A stretch of 64,000 nucleotides of DNA from Allium sativum (GCA_030737875.1 CM060912.1:331068731-331132730), one strand, 5' to 3'. Counted from the first letter of the stretch, positions 1 to 10,885 are shown. The notes: generated by a model not told the origin, from the sequence alone. Translations and numbers: made by a program.

Positions 1-24
1 TCAGGACTATTGTGATTAATTACC

Positions 25-220
25 AAGGAGACCATGCCCATGCCTATGACTATGAACACAAGACTATGCCTATGACTTTGAACATAAGACTATGCCTATG
101 ACTATGAACATAAGACTGTTGCCTATGACTATGACTATGATTCATAAATTTGGGACTATTGCCTATAATTCATGACTATGAGACTACTACCTATGACTAT
201 GATTGAGAAACTATCGTGGT
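25..220 (+). repeat. CTATGCCTATGACTATGAACATAA minisatellite (LTR 1)
   Basis: About three to four imperfect tandem units of roughly 26-30 bp built from CTATG and CATAA words, followed by degenerate units. The same block occurs at the same place in LTR 2 (about 6448-6620) and LTR 3 (about 12795-12970). It lies shortly after the predicted splice donor. Element C has a different repeat of similar composition (about 50-bp units) at the equivalent place. Confidence 0.75.
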
Positions 221-1180
221 TAGTCATACATGACTATTGTGGTTAATTACCTATAACTATTGTAGTTTGTGGCTTATGCCTATTCCCATTAACCTATTAA
301 GTTGTACTTAGAACTGGCATTAAGTTGGGCCAAATCACCTATCCCTATTCCCTTAATTATGTTGGATCTCATACTTAGGGTGTAACTTGTCTAGTTTATT
401 CCTATTTACTGTTATGTACATCGAACCTATTGGAACCATTATTTTTGTATTTGGTTCATTCTTGCATGTCTATTCTTTTATGTCAATTCTCGTGCTTATC
501 CCATATTCTTTTTTTAGTTTCATTTCATGAGTACTCAGAAACTTGTGAAATCATGTTATACGTACGATTACGGCGCGGGAATTTGGGTGTAGCTTAATTA
601 AGATAATTTGGCATAATTTGAATTGGCTATAATCGTAAATAATTTACATGCATATTAGACTTGGGCGTAAATGGTAAAATTGTTTATTGGCCGCAAAGTT
701 TGTAATTGGCTTGTAAACCAAGTTTTGGGCATAAACTGTAAACTAGAATATTAAATCTAGTTTTAACATGAATTGTAAGTTTGGATATTTAATGTAGATT
801 GGGTGTAAAATGTAAATAGGAACATTAAATCTATATTAGGCTTAACTATTGATTTGGAACGCCAAATATATGACATAGTGATTTTAGGCATGACTATTAT
901 GGCGAGTTTGGGAAGGTGGGGTATAGCCTATTCTAATTAATAACTTGAAATTACATGTAATTGTCATGTTTAGCATAATCATGGTTAGTGACACTTAATT
1001 TGTTATAATTTACATACCAAAAATTATAAACATGATTTAGAGGGAAAGTGGGCCATAATAATAAATGTTGATAATGTACAGTAAAAGAGTAATTATGGCA
1101 TAACTAAATTAGGAATAATTTACCTATAGAATTTATCCTAAATGAGAAATGTGTACATTGTAGAAAATATGAATAGGCCT

Positions 1181-1385
1181 AACCCGAGGTTAGATTGAGT
1201 TGTGGTGTAAAACTGCCCGGACCCGCCCGGCTGTCCAGTAACCACAACAATACCTATCTAATGTGAGAGGTTAAGGCATTGAGCCCAAAAAGAACCCGAG
1301 GTTAGACTGAATTGCGGTGTAAAGCTGCCCGGAACCGACAGGCACATCCAGTGACCACAACAATACCTGTCTAATGTGAGTGGTT
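1181..1385 (+). other. Tandem pair of structured ~92-nt elements (LTR 1)
   Basis: Copy 1 is 1181-1272 and copy 2 is 1293-1385. Each can fold into nested helices. P1 is AACC/GGTT. P2 is TTAGAT/ATCTAA in copy 1 and TTAGAC/GTCTAA in copy 2. P3 is GTTGTGGT/ACCACAAC in copy 1; in copy 2, ATTGCGGT/ACCACAAC has one mismatch. P4 is ACTG/CAGT in copy 1 and GCTG/CAGT in copy 2. The P2 change is compensatory. I do not recognise the element as a described RNA family. Confidence 0.7.
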
Positions 1386-1414
1386 GGTGCTTTAATAAAT
1401 GAATTAAAGCTAAG

Positions 1415-1686
1415 ACAAGATTTGGTAGGGTTAAGTTAATTTTAGAACACTTAACCAATTTAACATGTTAATTAGACAAGTGGGTAAGGTTAAGTAAATT
1501 TAGAACACTTAACCAATTCAACATGTTAATTAGACAAGTCGGTAAGGTTAAGTAAATTTAGAATGCTTAACCATTATAACATGTTAATTAGACAAGCAGG
1601 TGAGGTTAAGTACATTTAGGACACTTAACCGATATAACATGTTAGTTAAACAGAAAGTAGGGTTAAGTTAACTAAGGTAACATTAA

Positions 1687-1749
<63 letters not shown>

Positions 1750-2135
1750 CATGACGTATGGTAGGGTTAAGTAGCACAAGAGGATACACTTAACCAGCAT
1801 AACATGATCTGTGGTAGGGTTAAGTTAATACAAGAGGGAAACACTTAGCCATAGTAACATGACAAGTAGATGGGTTAAGTTAACTTGAATTGACTGATGA
1901 CTCTTAACCAATATAACATGGTAAACGGGTGGGGTTAAGTTAATATGAACACTTAACCAACATAACATGACGCGTAGGAGGGTTAAGTACGGATTGGTGG
2001 GTATATCAGTAAATATAGGCCCACACACTTAACCATTAAATACACGTGCTTGGATCTGTAGAAGGGTTAAGTACACGTCAGGGTTGGTGGGTAATATCAG
2101 TAAATATAGGCCCACAAACTTAACCATTAGGAAGC
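1415..2135 (+). repeat. Array of ~11 GGTTAAGT...ACTTAACC hairpins (LTR 1)
   Basis: Each unit of about 55-65 bp has a left arm GGTTAAGT, an 11-40 nt loop, a right arm ACTTAACC and a spacer often containing AACATGTTA. The last two units have large loops and share the word GGTTGGTGGGTA. A (TA)n tract of about 58 bp at 1690-1749 splits the array. The units are inverted-repeat hairpins and not simple direct repeats, because both arms are kept while loops and spacers vary. Confidence 0.85.
1690..1749. repeat. (TA)n microsatellite
   Basis: Uninterrupted TA dinucleotides between hairpin units. At the same place the tract is much shorter in LTR 2 (8131-8150) and LTR 3 (14464-14491), showing length change after the LTRs separated. 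Confidence 0.95.
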
Positions 2136-2270
2136 CCTAGTAACGGGGACCCATTTCAGAAGTAACCCACATAGATGTATCATGGTACCCTGAAACTAGG
2201 CAGGTTGGGGCACGATTACTGGGCTAATTATAAGCAGTCAAAGCAACGACGGTTGGTGCAGCAGTGTAGG

Positions 2271-2308
2271 ATCTAATGGAGTGCGGGCGTGCACACACTT
2301 CGGAGCAG
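2271..2308 (+). other. Stable hairpin GGAGTG...CACTCC (LTR 1 version)
   Basis: Stem GGAGTG/CACTTC here, GGAGTG/CACTCC in LTR 2 (about 8694-8717) and LTR 3 (about 15025-15049). In element C the stem is GGAGTA/TACTCC (about 22489-22512), a compensatory pair change. It sits between the hairpin array and the predicted 3' splice site. Confidence 0.6.
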
Positions 2309-3227
2309 AAAAAGCAGGCACTGGGCATCAGTAGTATACACTATGCACTCTAGTGTTGTGTCGGGTCGCTACCATGGGACTTGATACACGCCATGGTGGG
2401 ACCAACATAAGTATCTACAATCAAGTGGGCGTCGTATGACACATGTGAATATGCGAGTAGGGAGCTGATCGATAGGGTAGTAAGGGTACATCAAACATAT
2501 TCATGGCAATTGGGCTGATTGAGGTGGAATACTCATAATCGATGTACACCTGAAGGCTACCATAATTGTGGGGATTGGGATCACGTTGTAATTATTATCA
2601 TTGTATACAGATTATTAGTTGGGACACTAGTTAGGCGGTACAGATACATAGAAATCCAAATAACAGGGTAGTGGCGAGGAAGAGAAAGCGCATCCAGTTT
2701 ATCTTGCCTTATCATATCTTATGCTTATCATTTGTTATCTAATTATCCTAATTATTATATTTATGTCTTGTATCTAGTTAATTCATGTCAAGTTGTTTTT
2801 ACCTGTTCACATGCTGAAAGTAACTGAACTTACCGGGCTTTATGTCTGACTCTGTTTTCTTTCGTCTTCTTTTCTTCCGTTTCCCCCCTAGGTAGTCAGG
2901 GAGGAAACACTTCTGCTTAGCTTGGATTCTTGTTGCTTCAAGATCATCATGTGTTGCTTTGGAATCAGTCCCATTTCAGTTATGGCTTGCTTTGCTCTAT
3001 TGGGGAATATTATTGTCATTTATGCTTCTTTATTTTATTAAACAAGATAGATACTTTGGTATTGTAAACAATCCTTGTACAAGCTGTTTTATAATAAAGT
3101 AAAGTTTCATTTTCCGCTGCTTTATTTGTCTGTCTCGTAATTGATTTACATCTTTTACCCAAAGCGCTCCACCAAAGTTAAGGCATTCCCTTAGTGAGTG
3201 ACCGTAATGGAGGCTGGGTGTTTCACT

Positions 3228-3239
3228 TGGTATCAGAGC
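3228..3239 (+). promoter_or_regulatory. Primer-binding site, tRNA-iMet type (A1)
   Basis: TGGTATCAGAGC, the classic plant initiator-Met tRNA complement, 2 bp after the LTR end. Confidence 0.92.
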
Positions 3240-3814
3240 TGAAGGTTACAGGATTAGATAAAAGATTTATAAAATTACCTTCAAAACGGTTTTGAAAGAA
3301 GCATTTTTCAAAAGAAAAGTTTTGTTTTAAAGGCATGTTCCCCAAAGCCATATGCACTGTCTTTTGATCCTCTGTTGGAATCCTTGTTTCCTTCTTTCCT
3401 GAGTCTCTGGGGCTCCTGGGTTTCTAGGAGGTAACCTCATTGCGACATGGTTCTGTAGGCTTGACGAGACTACGACACCTGTCAAAGGACAAAGAAGTGT
3501 CCGACTTCCATCTATAGCCGCAGTAGTTTCACCTGCGGTTAATTTTCTTTCGAGCTTTGTAGGATTTTTCGTGCGATGGAGGTAGCTTTCGAGAGACTTG
3601 TCAACATGATTACACAAGGATGGTAAAGATGAGAATGAGGGAGACAACCCAAGGATGAGAAATTCATGGATATGGACTTGGCCCATGAAGGAGGAAAGAA
3701 TAGTAAAACACTAAGACAAGAGGAGGTATCTTTACGGTATAACGACAAGGGCAAGTGCATGCTCTCACCGCCATTGTACGGGAGGGAGAGGTAGTAAAGT
3801 TTCTGCTGAGAGTT

Positions 3815-4480
3815 TAACTTTTCTTTTTAATCAGCCTATTAGCACCCTTTTTATTTTATCACTTCATATTCGTTTATACCCACTACCACAGTTGAGTCTC
3901 TGCACCTTAGTGCTTGTATAGTAGAAGATCCCATTTTATCTCAAATCCAATTGGTGGTACGACCCATTTATCTTTGGTTTGAAAGGATTTGAGAATAGCT
4001 AAAATTAAGTATTGGATTTAAGCGTAATGCTTATGTTTTTGGTTTTCATGAGCTATGGGTTGATGCTAGACATTGGTTGGTTAGCTAGTAATTGTGAAGG
4101 GAGGGGAGTTAGACTTTTGATTCACCTCGGAAATACCCTCGAGATTTCGTGCGATCCTAAAGGATCAGTAAGGCCTAGCTACCTAGAATCACTTGATACA
4201 TCTATTGACGGTTTGCGATCCGTTAGAGTAGTCCATGAGCACGCATATGTTTTTGGTTAGGTTAGGGGTTTGTCCCCTAAAACGCGAGATAGACTTTCGC
4301 ATATATCCAGTTAACAATGCCAAGCCAGTTATCCGATCAACGACAGTTTTGGAAATGGAGATCAAGAAGCTTCGCAATCGTGATGGTTAATTAGTTAAGG
4401 TACAGTGGAGTGAAGCTCAAGAAGACGCGACGTGGGAGACTGAAGATAAGACACGCGTATCATACCCTTTTTCTTAAGGA
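3815..4480 (+). pseudogene. Protease to RT-start remnant fused to chromodomain remnant (A1)
   Basis: An 82-residue open stretch (4012-4260) aligns by eye with the C-terminal part of the element C protease region: YGLMLDIGWL here against YGLILGMDWL in C, and GNTLEISC and SYLESLD in both. Upstream, the place where C encodes DSGASHSFI is mutated, so the active site is lost. After 4260 a decayed start of RT runs to about 4345 and joins directly to a chromodomain piece containing VQWSEAQEDATWETEDK (about 4400-4451). Relative to C about 2.6 kb is missing. The same junction occurs in A2, so the deletion predates the tandem duplication. Confidence 0.8.
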
Positions 4481-5062
4481 TATAACCTTGATCTTTTTAT
4501 AGGAATCTTATGCATACTTGTTTCTATCTTTTAGGTATATCCTCTAGGTCATATCTTCGATCCTTAGGTAGGTATAAACCTATGGTTGAAACATGTGTTT
4601 GAGACATGTTATGTTTGGTGGGTGCAAGTGTTTGCTAGTGGTTGCTCGTGGATGCATTTACACACATTAGGCACTAGATCGGCTCAGTCACCTTTTCATA
4701 TTGCATATGGATCCAAGTGCATATGTTTGTATATGGATTAAAACTTGATGTGTTATCATATGGATGTTGCATATGGATGAATGAATATGCACGCATATAG
4801 TATTTACTTGGCTAGGGATGCTTGCATACATATTGGATGCATGACACTCTCATAATTTTCATTAAGGAGGTCAACTGAATCAGTAGACTGCCTGATTTTG
4901 CATTAGATAAGAACATATACACACACTATGCATATGAACATGAAAGCATTATAAATCTTTTTAAGGACAATGAATGCCTATGATTGAATGATTGAGTAGA
5001 TGAATGATTAGATGGTAGGACACATTCTTCCTAACTTGAAGATTCCGGGGACGAAATCCTTT

Positions 5063-5075
5063 AAGGGAGGGAGAA
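5063..5075 (+). promoter_or_regulatory. Polypurine tract (A1)
   Basis: AAGGGAGGGAGAA directly before the TGTAACACC start of LTR 2; expected plus-strand primer site. Confidence 0.88.
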
Positions 5076-5197
5076 TGTAACACCCTGTAATTCTGTAACA
5101 TTAAGTTTCACAAATTAAAGAATAATTAATTTGAAAAAGAAGAATTAGGTAAAACGGGTTGCGCCATTGCGTTCGCCTCAGAATTCTGCTTGAGATA

Positions 5198-5224
5198 GAG
5201 TCCGAGTTTGCGAAAATCGGACTC
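5198..5224 (+). other. LTR-start hairpin GAGTCCGA...TCGGACTC
   Basis: Perfect 8-bp stem with an 11-nt loop about 120 bp into the LTR. Equivalents: LTR 3 (about 11607-11633, one mismatch), element F LTRs (about 46495-46522, as a longer TCCGA...TCGGA palindrome around TTTTCGAAAA), and weaker forms in element C. The preceding words CCATTGCGTTCG are also shared by the three families. Confidence 0.65.
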
Positions 5225-5326
5225 CATATGAAGGAGATATCTTTAAATTAAATATTGCAGCAAAACATGAAAAAGAGGAATGAAAAAAGAATAATGTTTA
5301 GCATTGTTCTAAGTTTTGTAAGCAAA

Positions 5327-5388
5327 CGACTTAGTAGCTCATTTGGTTAGAACATGTGACTTGCATACAAGAGGTACTTAGTAGCACC
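5327..5388 (+). pseudogene. tRNA-like sequence lacking its 3' half (LTR 2)
   Basis: Matches the D-arm and anticodon-arm part of the tRNA-like sequence in LTR 3 (11737-11810), including TAGCTCATTTGG and GACTTGCATACAAGAGG. The T-arm/B-box part is replaced by a short TTAGTAGCACCA segment. Confidence 0.6.
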
Positions 5389-5504
5389 ATATTTTTGTTT
5401 TAGGGGAATGGCTTAAAAGTGGCTTAGTGTGAACGCAGTTCAAAAAGTGTTTTAGTGTGAAAATGGTTAATTGGGAAGATAGATAAAAATAAATAAATAA
5501 ATAT

Positions 5505-5597
5505 AAATATATATAATATATATATATAATATATATACATAATATAATATATATATACATATAAATAAATAAATAAATAAATATATATATATATGAC
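5505..5597. repeat. TA-rich microsatellite tract
   Basis: Compound (TA)n/(TAAA)n tract inside LTR 2. The reverse strand reads open for about 87 codons only because of this repeat. Confidence 0.9.
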
Positions 5598-5760
5598 GTG
5601 TACGCATCATGTGGCGTACGTTGCGCATTTTTGGTTGTCAAGGATTGTTTTTTTTAACGTGGCCTTCTCTAATTGGATTTATGACAAATTAAAAGTAAGA
5701 AAGATTTATTCGTGTATAAATAAATATTTAAATATGGGTAGTTAATGTATACAGTAAAGG

Positions 5761-5762
<2 letters not shown>

Positions 5763-5810
<48 letters not shown>
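5763..5810. repeat. (TA)n microsatellite
   Basis: Pure TA dinucleotides in LTR 2. LTR 3 has only a short tract at the same place (about 12139-12149). Confidence 0.93.
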
Positions 5811-5813
<3 letters not shown>

Positions 5814-6154
5814 GTAGGTATTTATGTTCGGTTGATTGACAATAAATAATAAAAAAAGAAAAGATGTACATTTGGTACATTAACATCAAAGTAGAAAGTT
5901 ATTAATACAAATGCTGAGTCATTGCTGAGTCATTCCTGACCTATTGCTGAGTCACTGGGATAACTCTATCTTGTCTAGATGTCCTTGACTGATTCTATGA
6001 TGATCTAATGGCTCTAAAACACTCTCAGCACCTACAAAAGAATGCCTAGACCTAAGGTTTCTCCACACAAATTCTTTGAGCCGTCTACATGCTGTTTTTC
6101 TCTATTCTAAGCCTCCACCATTAAAATAAATCTTATTCTCCACTAAAACAAGTT

Positions 6155-6322
6155 ATGGTTCTTCTTCAAATTGGAGATTCAAATCAAGTTAAAGCTTCAA
6201 GAAGGGAAGCAGAGGCTAGTTCAACGGCTTTGAGCAACGTCACGCGAATCATAACAAATCACCATAACGCTATCTTATTATCCTTTTCTAAAACCGATCA
6301 ATGTAAGTCACTTGCTTTTTAG
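6155..6322 (+). CDS. Leader ORF of family A LTR (55 codons), function unknown
   Basis: ATG at 6155 to TAG at 6320-6322. The reading frame crosses the predicted donor GTAAGT at 6303. An ORF of exactly the same length sits at 12494-12661 in LTR 3 with several substitutions and no stop. The product is hydrophilic and basic in the middle (motif SRREAEASS) with no recognised domain. It may be an upstream ORF in the retrotransposon leader or simply chance. If the leader is spliced at 6303 the last few codons are replaced. Confidence 0.3.
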   Translation: MVLLQIGDSNQVKASRREAEASSTALSNVTRIITNHHNAILLSFSKTDQCKSLAF

Positions 6323-7621
6323 ATTTGAGCGCCTAGATCTATTTGTGACATGAAATCAAATGGATATGAGAATATGCCTGATCCTTTCATTTGAATCTAT
6401 GTTTGTACTTGCCTTTGGACCTGATTCAGGACTATTGTGATTAATTACCAAGGAGACTATGCCTATGCCTATGACTATGAACATAAGACTATGCCTATGA
6501 CTATGAACATAAGACTATGCCTATGACTATGAACATAAGACTGTTGCCTTTGACTATGACTATGATTCATAGATTTGGGACTATTGCCTATGATTCATGA
6601 CTATGAGACTACTACCTATGACTATGATTGAGAAACTATCATGGCTAGTCGTACATGACTATTGTGGTTAATTGCCTATAACTATTGTAGTTAGTGGCTT
6701 ATGCCTATTCCCATTAAACTATTAAGTTTTATTTAGAACTGGAATTAAGTTGGGCCAAATCACCTATGCCTATTCCCTTAATTATGTTGGATCTCATATT
6801 TAGGGTGTAACTTGTCTAGTTTATTCCTATTTACTGTTATGTACATCGAAACTATTGGAACCATTATTTTTGTATTTGGTTCATTCTTGCATTTCTATTC
6901 TTTTATGTCAATTCTCGTGATTATCTCCTGTTCTTTTTTTAGTTTCATTTCATGAGTACTCAGAAACTTGTGAAATCATTATATACGTACAATTACGGTG
7001 CGGGAATTTGGGTGTAGCTTAATTAAGATAATTTGGCATAATCAATATGATGGCATAATCTGAATTGGCTATAATCGTAAATAATTTACATGCATATTAG
7101 ACTTGGGCGTAAATGGTAAAATTGTTAATTGGCTGCAAAGTATGTTATTGGCTTGTAAACCAAGTTTTGGGCATAAACTGTAACTAGAATATTAAATTTA
7201 GTTTTAACATGAATTGTAAGTTTGGATATTTAATCTAGATTGGGTGTAAAATGTAAATAGGAACATTAAATCTAGATTAGGCTTAACTATTGATTTGGAA
7301 TGCCAAATATATGACATAGTGATTCTGGGCATGACTATTATGGCGAGTTTGGGAAGGTGGGGTATAGCCTATTCTGATTAATAACTTGGAATTACATGTA
7401 ATTGTCATGTTTAGCATAATCATGGTTAGTGGCACTTAATTTGGTATAATTTACATACCAAAAATTATAAACATGATTTAGAGGTAAAGTGGGCCATAAT
7501 AATAATTGTTGATAATGTACATTAAAAAAGTAATTATGGCATAAGTAAATTAGGAATAATTTACATATAGAATTTGTCCTAAATGAGAAATGTGTACATT
7601 GTAAAAAATATGAATAGGCCT

Positions 7622-7826
7622 AACCCGAGGTTAGATTGAGTTGTGGTGTAAAACTGCCAGGACCCGCCCGGCTGTTCAGTAACCACAACAATACCTATCT
7701 AATGTGAGAGGTTAAGGCATTGAGCCCAATAAGAACCCGAGGTTAGACTGAGTTGCGGTGTAAAGCTGCCCAGAACCGACCGGCACATTTAGTGACCGCA
7801 ACAATACCTGTCTAATGTGAGTGGTT
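7622..7826 (+). other. Tandem pair of structured ~92-nt elements (LTR 2)
   Basis: Copies at 7622-7713 and 7734-7826. P3 is GTTGTGGT/ACCACAAC in copy 1 but GTTGCGGT/ACCGCAAC in copy 2, a clean compensatory change. P2 is TTAGAT/ATCTAA in copy 1 and TTAGAC/GTCTAA in copy 2, also compensatory. P1 AACC/GGTT is kept in both. Confidence 0.72.
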
Positions 7827-7865
7827 GATGGTTTAATAAGTGAATTAAAGCTAAGACAAGGTTTG

Positions 7866-8545
7866 GTAGGGTTAAGTTAATTTTAGAACACTTAACCAAT
7901 TTAACATGTTAATTAGACAAGTGGGTAAGGTTAAGTAAATTTAGAACACTTAACCAATTTAACATGTTAATTAGACAAGTGGGTAAGGTTAAGTAAATTT
8001 AGAACGCTTAATCTTTAAGCATGTTAATTAGACAAGTGGGTGAGGTTAATTACATTAAGGACACTTAACCGATATAACATGTTAGTTAAACAGACAGTAG
8101 GGTTAAGTTAACTATGGTAACACTTAACTAATATATATATATATATATATAACATGACGTATGGTATGGTTAAGTAACACAAGAGGATACACTTAACTAG
8201 CATAACATGATTTGTGGCAGGGTTAAGTTAATGCAAGAGGGCAACACTTAACCATAGTAACATGACAAGTAGATGGGTTAAGTTAACTTGAATTGACTGA
8301 TGACACTTAACCAATATAACATGGTAAACGGGTGGGGTTAAGTTAATATGAACACTTAACCAACATAACATGACGAGTAGGAGGGTTAAGTACATATCGG
8401 GTTGGTGGGTAATATCAGTAAATATAGGCCCACACACTTAACCATTAAATACACGTGCTTGGATCTGTAGAAGGGTTAAGTACACATCAGGGTTGGTGGG
8501 TAATATCAGTAAATATAGGACCACAAACTTAACCATTAGGAAACC
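7866..8545 (+). repeat. Hairpin array (LTR 2)
   Basis: About 11 GGTTAAGT/ACTTAACC units in the same order as in LTR 1, with a short (TA)n tract at 8131-8150. Some arms are damaged (for example CTTAATC near 8010). Confidence 0.85.
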
Positions 8546-9646
8546 CTAGTAATGGGGACCCACTTCAGCAGTAACCCACATAGATGTATCATGGTACCCT
8601 GAAACTAGGCAGGGTGGGGCACGATTACTGTGCTGATTATAAGCGGTCAAAGCAATGGTGGTTGGCGCAACAGTATAGGTTCTAACGGAGTGCGGGCGTG
8701 CACACACTCCGGAGCAGAAAAAGCAGGCACTGGGCATCAGTAGTATACACTATGCACTCTAGAGTTGTGTCAGGTCGCTACCATGAGACTTGATACACCC
8801 CATGGTGGGACCAGCATATGTATCTACAATCAAGTGGGGGCTGTATGACACATGTGAATATGCGAGTAGGGAGCCGATTGATAGGGTAGTAAGGGTACAT
8901 CTAAAATATTCATGGCAATTGGGCTGATTGAGTTGGAATCCTCATAATCGATGTACACCTGAAGGCTACTATAATTGCGGGGATTGGGATCACATTGTAA
9001 TTGTTATCATTGTATATAGATTACTAGTTTGGACACTAGTTAGGCGGTACAGAGACATAAAAATCCGAATAACAGGGTAGTGGCGAGGCAGAGAAAGAGT
9101 TGGAGCGCATCCAGTTTATCTTGCCTTATCATATCTTATGCTTATCCATTGTTATCTTGTTATCCTTAATTATATGGTTATGTCTTGTATCTAGTTAATT
9201 CATGTTATGTTGTTTTTACATGTTCACATGCTGAAAGTAACTGAACTTACTAGGCTTTATGCCTGACTCTGTTTTCTTTCGTCTTCTTTTCTTCCATTCC
9301 CCCTCCCTAGTTAGTCAGGTAGGAAACACTTCTGCTTAGCTTGGATTCTTGTTGCTTCAAGATCATCATGTGTTGCTTTGGACTCAGTCCCATTTCAGAT
9401 ATGGCTTGCTTTGCTCTAATGGGGAATATTATTGTCATTTATGCTTCTTTATTTTATTAAACAAGATAGATACTTTGGTATTGTAAACAATCTTTGTACA
9501 AGCTATTTTATAATAAAGTAAAGTTTCATTTTCCGTTGCTTTATTTGTCTGTCTTGTAATTGATCTGCATCTTTTACCCAAAGCGCTCCACCAAAGTTAA
9601 GGCATTCCCTTAGTGAGTGACCTTAACAGAGGCGGGGTGTTTCACT

Positions 9647-9658
9647 TGGTATCAGAGC
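9647..9658 (+). promoter_or_regulatory. Primer-binding site, tRNA-iMet type (A2)
   Basis: TGGTATCAGAGC 2 bp after the end of LTR 2. Confidence 0.92.
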
Positions 9659-10229
9659 TGAAGGTTACAGGATTAGATAAAACATTAGAAAAATTACCTT
9701 CAAAACGGTTTTAAAAGAAACATTTTTCAAAAGAAAAGTTTTGTTTTAAAGGCATGTTCCCCAAAGCCATATGCACTATCTTTTGATCCTCTGTTTGAAT
9801 CCTTGTTTCCTTCTTTCCTGAGTCTCTGGGGCTCCTGGCTTTCTAGGAGGTAACTTCATCGCGGCATGGTTCTGTAGGCTGGACGAGACTACGACACCTG
9901 TCAAAGGACAAAGAAGTGTCCGACTTTCATCTATAGCCGCAGTGTTTTACCTGCGGTTAATTTTCTTTCGAGCTTTGTAGGATTTTCCATGCGATGGAGG
10001 CAGCTTTTGAGAGACTTATCAACATGATTACACAAGGATGGTAAAGATGAGAATGAGAGAGACAACCCAAGGATGATAAATTCATGGATATGGACTTGGC
10101 CCACGAAGGAGGAAAGAATAGTAAAACACTAAGACAAGAGGAGGTATCTTTATGGTATAACGACAAGGGCAAGTGCATGCTCTCACTGCCAGTGTACTGG
10201 AGAGAGGGGTAGTAAAGTTTTTGTTGAGA

Positions 10230-10885
10230 GTTTAGCTTTCCTTTTTGATCAGCCTGTTAGCACCCTTTTTATTTTAGCACTTCATATTCGTTTATACCCA
10301 CTACCACAGTTGAGTCTCTACACCTTAGTACTTGTATAGTAGAAGATCCCATTTTATCTCAAGTCCAATTGGTGGTTCGACCCATTTATCTTTGGTTTGT
10401 AAGGATTTGAGAATAGCTAAAATTAAGTATTCGGTTTAAGCGTAATGCTTATGTTTTTGGGTTTCATGGGCTATGGGTTGATGCTATGCATTGGTTGGTT
10501 AGCTAGTAATTGTGAAGGGAGGGTAGTTAGACTTTTGATTCGCCTCGGAAATACCCTTGATATTTCGTGCGGTCCTAAAGGATCAGTCAGGCCTAGCTAC
10601 CTAGAATCACTTGATACATCTATCGGCGGTTTGTGATCCGTTAGATTAGTCCATGAGCACACAGATGTTTTTGGTTAGGGGTTTGTCCCCTAAAACGCGA
10701 GATAGACTTCCTCATATATCCAGTTAACAATGCCAAGCCAGTTATCTGATCAATGACAGTTTTGGAAATGGAGATCAAGAAGCTTCGCAATCGTGAAGGT
10801 TAATTAGTTAAGGTATAGTGGAGTGAAGCTCAAGAAGACACGACGTGGGAGACTGAAGATAAGACACGCGTATCATACCCTTTTC
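10230..10885 (+). pseudogene. Protease/chromodomain remnant (A2)
   Basis: A 63-codon open stretch (10445-10636) holds the protease C-terminal words YGLMLCIGWL and SYLESLD. The chromodomain piece follows at about 10771-10880 with ATWETEDK. The same internal deletion as in A1 removes RT, RNase H and integrase. Several stops make it non-functional. Confidence 0.78.

Larger units (their letters stand above)
1..3225 (+). repeat. LTR 1 of element A (5' truncated by window start)
   Basis: Position 1 corresponds to about 6426 in LTR 2, so roughly the first 1350 bp lie outside the window. Inside are an ACTATGCCTATG-type minisatellite, the paired structured elements, an 11-unit hairpin array interrupted by a (TA)n tract, and a terminal block ending in GGGTGTTTCA. 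A possible poly(A) signal AATAAA lies at 3093-3098. The LTR end is fixed by the primer-binding site 2 bp downstream. Confidence 0.9.
3226..5075 (+). mobile_element. Internal region A1 (non-autonomous, no intact gene)
   Basis: This 1850-bp interior begins with the primer-binding site and ends with the purine tract. About 3600-3720 resembles the end of gag of element C in scattered words. About 3815-4345 resembles the C protease up to the very start of RT. Then, near 4345, the sequence jumps to the chromodomain (about 4358-4480). RT, RNase H and integrase are missing. From 4480 to 5062 there is only 3' untranslated sequence, with many ATATGGAT/GCATATG words also seen in C and F. Confidence 0.85.
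6303..9310 (+). other. Predicted LTR leader intron (LTR 2)
   Basis: Donor CAAT|GTAAGTC at 6303. The 3' side has GCCTGACTC (branch-point-like CTGAC), a pyrimidine run TTCTTTCG...CTTCTTTTCTTCC and an AG at 9309-9310. The implied intron is about 3.0 kb and contains the minisatellite, structured pair and hairpin array. Splicing is inferred, not shown. Confidence 0.45.
5076..9644 (+). repeat. LTR 2 of element A (4569 bp, shared middle LTR)
   Basis: Begins TGTAACACCCTG after a polypurine tract and ends GGGGTGTTTCA before a primer-binding site, so it serves as the 3' LTR of unit 1 and the 5' LTR of unit 2. Order inside: start-of-LTR hairpin, truncated tRNA-like sequence, TA-rich tracts (5505-5597, 5763-5810), leader ORF, splice donor, minisatellite, paired structured elements, hairpin array, GGAGTG hairpin, splice acceptor, terminal block. 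Confidence 0.9.

Noticed and set aside
5378..5641. 87-codon minus-strand ORF (also 11748-12017, 46581-46841, 53226-53498)
   Set aside because: The Tyr/Ile-rich middle is a translated (TA)n microsatellite; frame length depends on repeat number and is not a gene.
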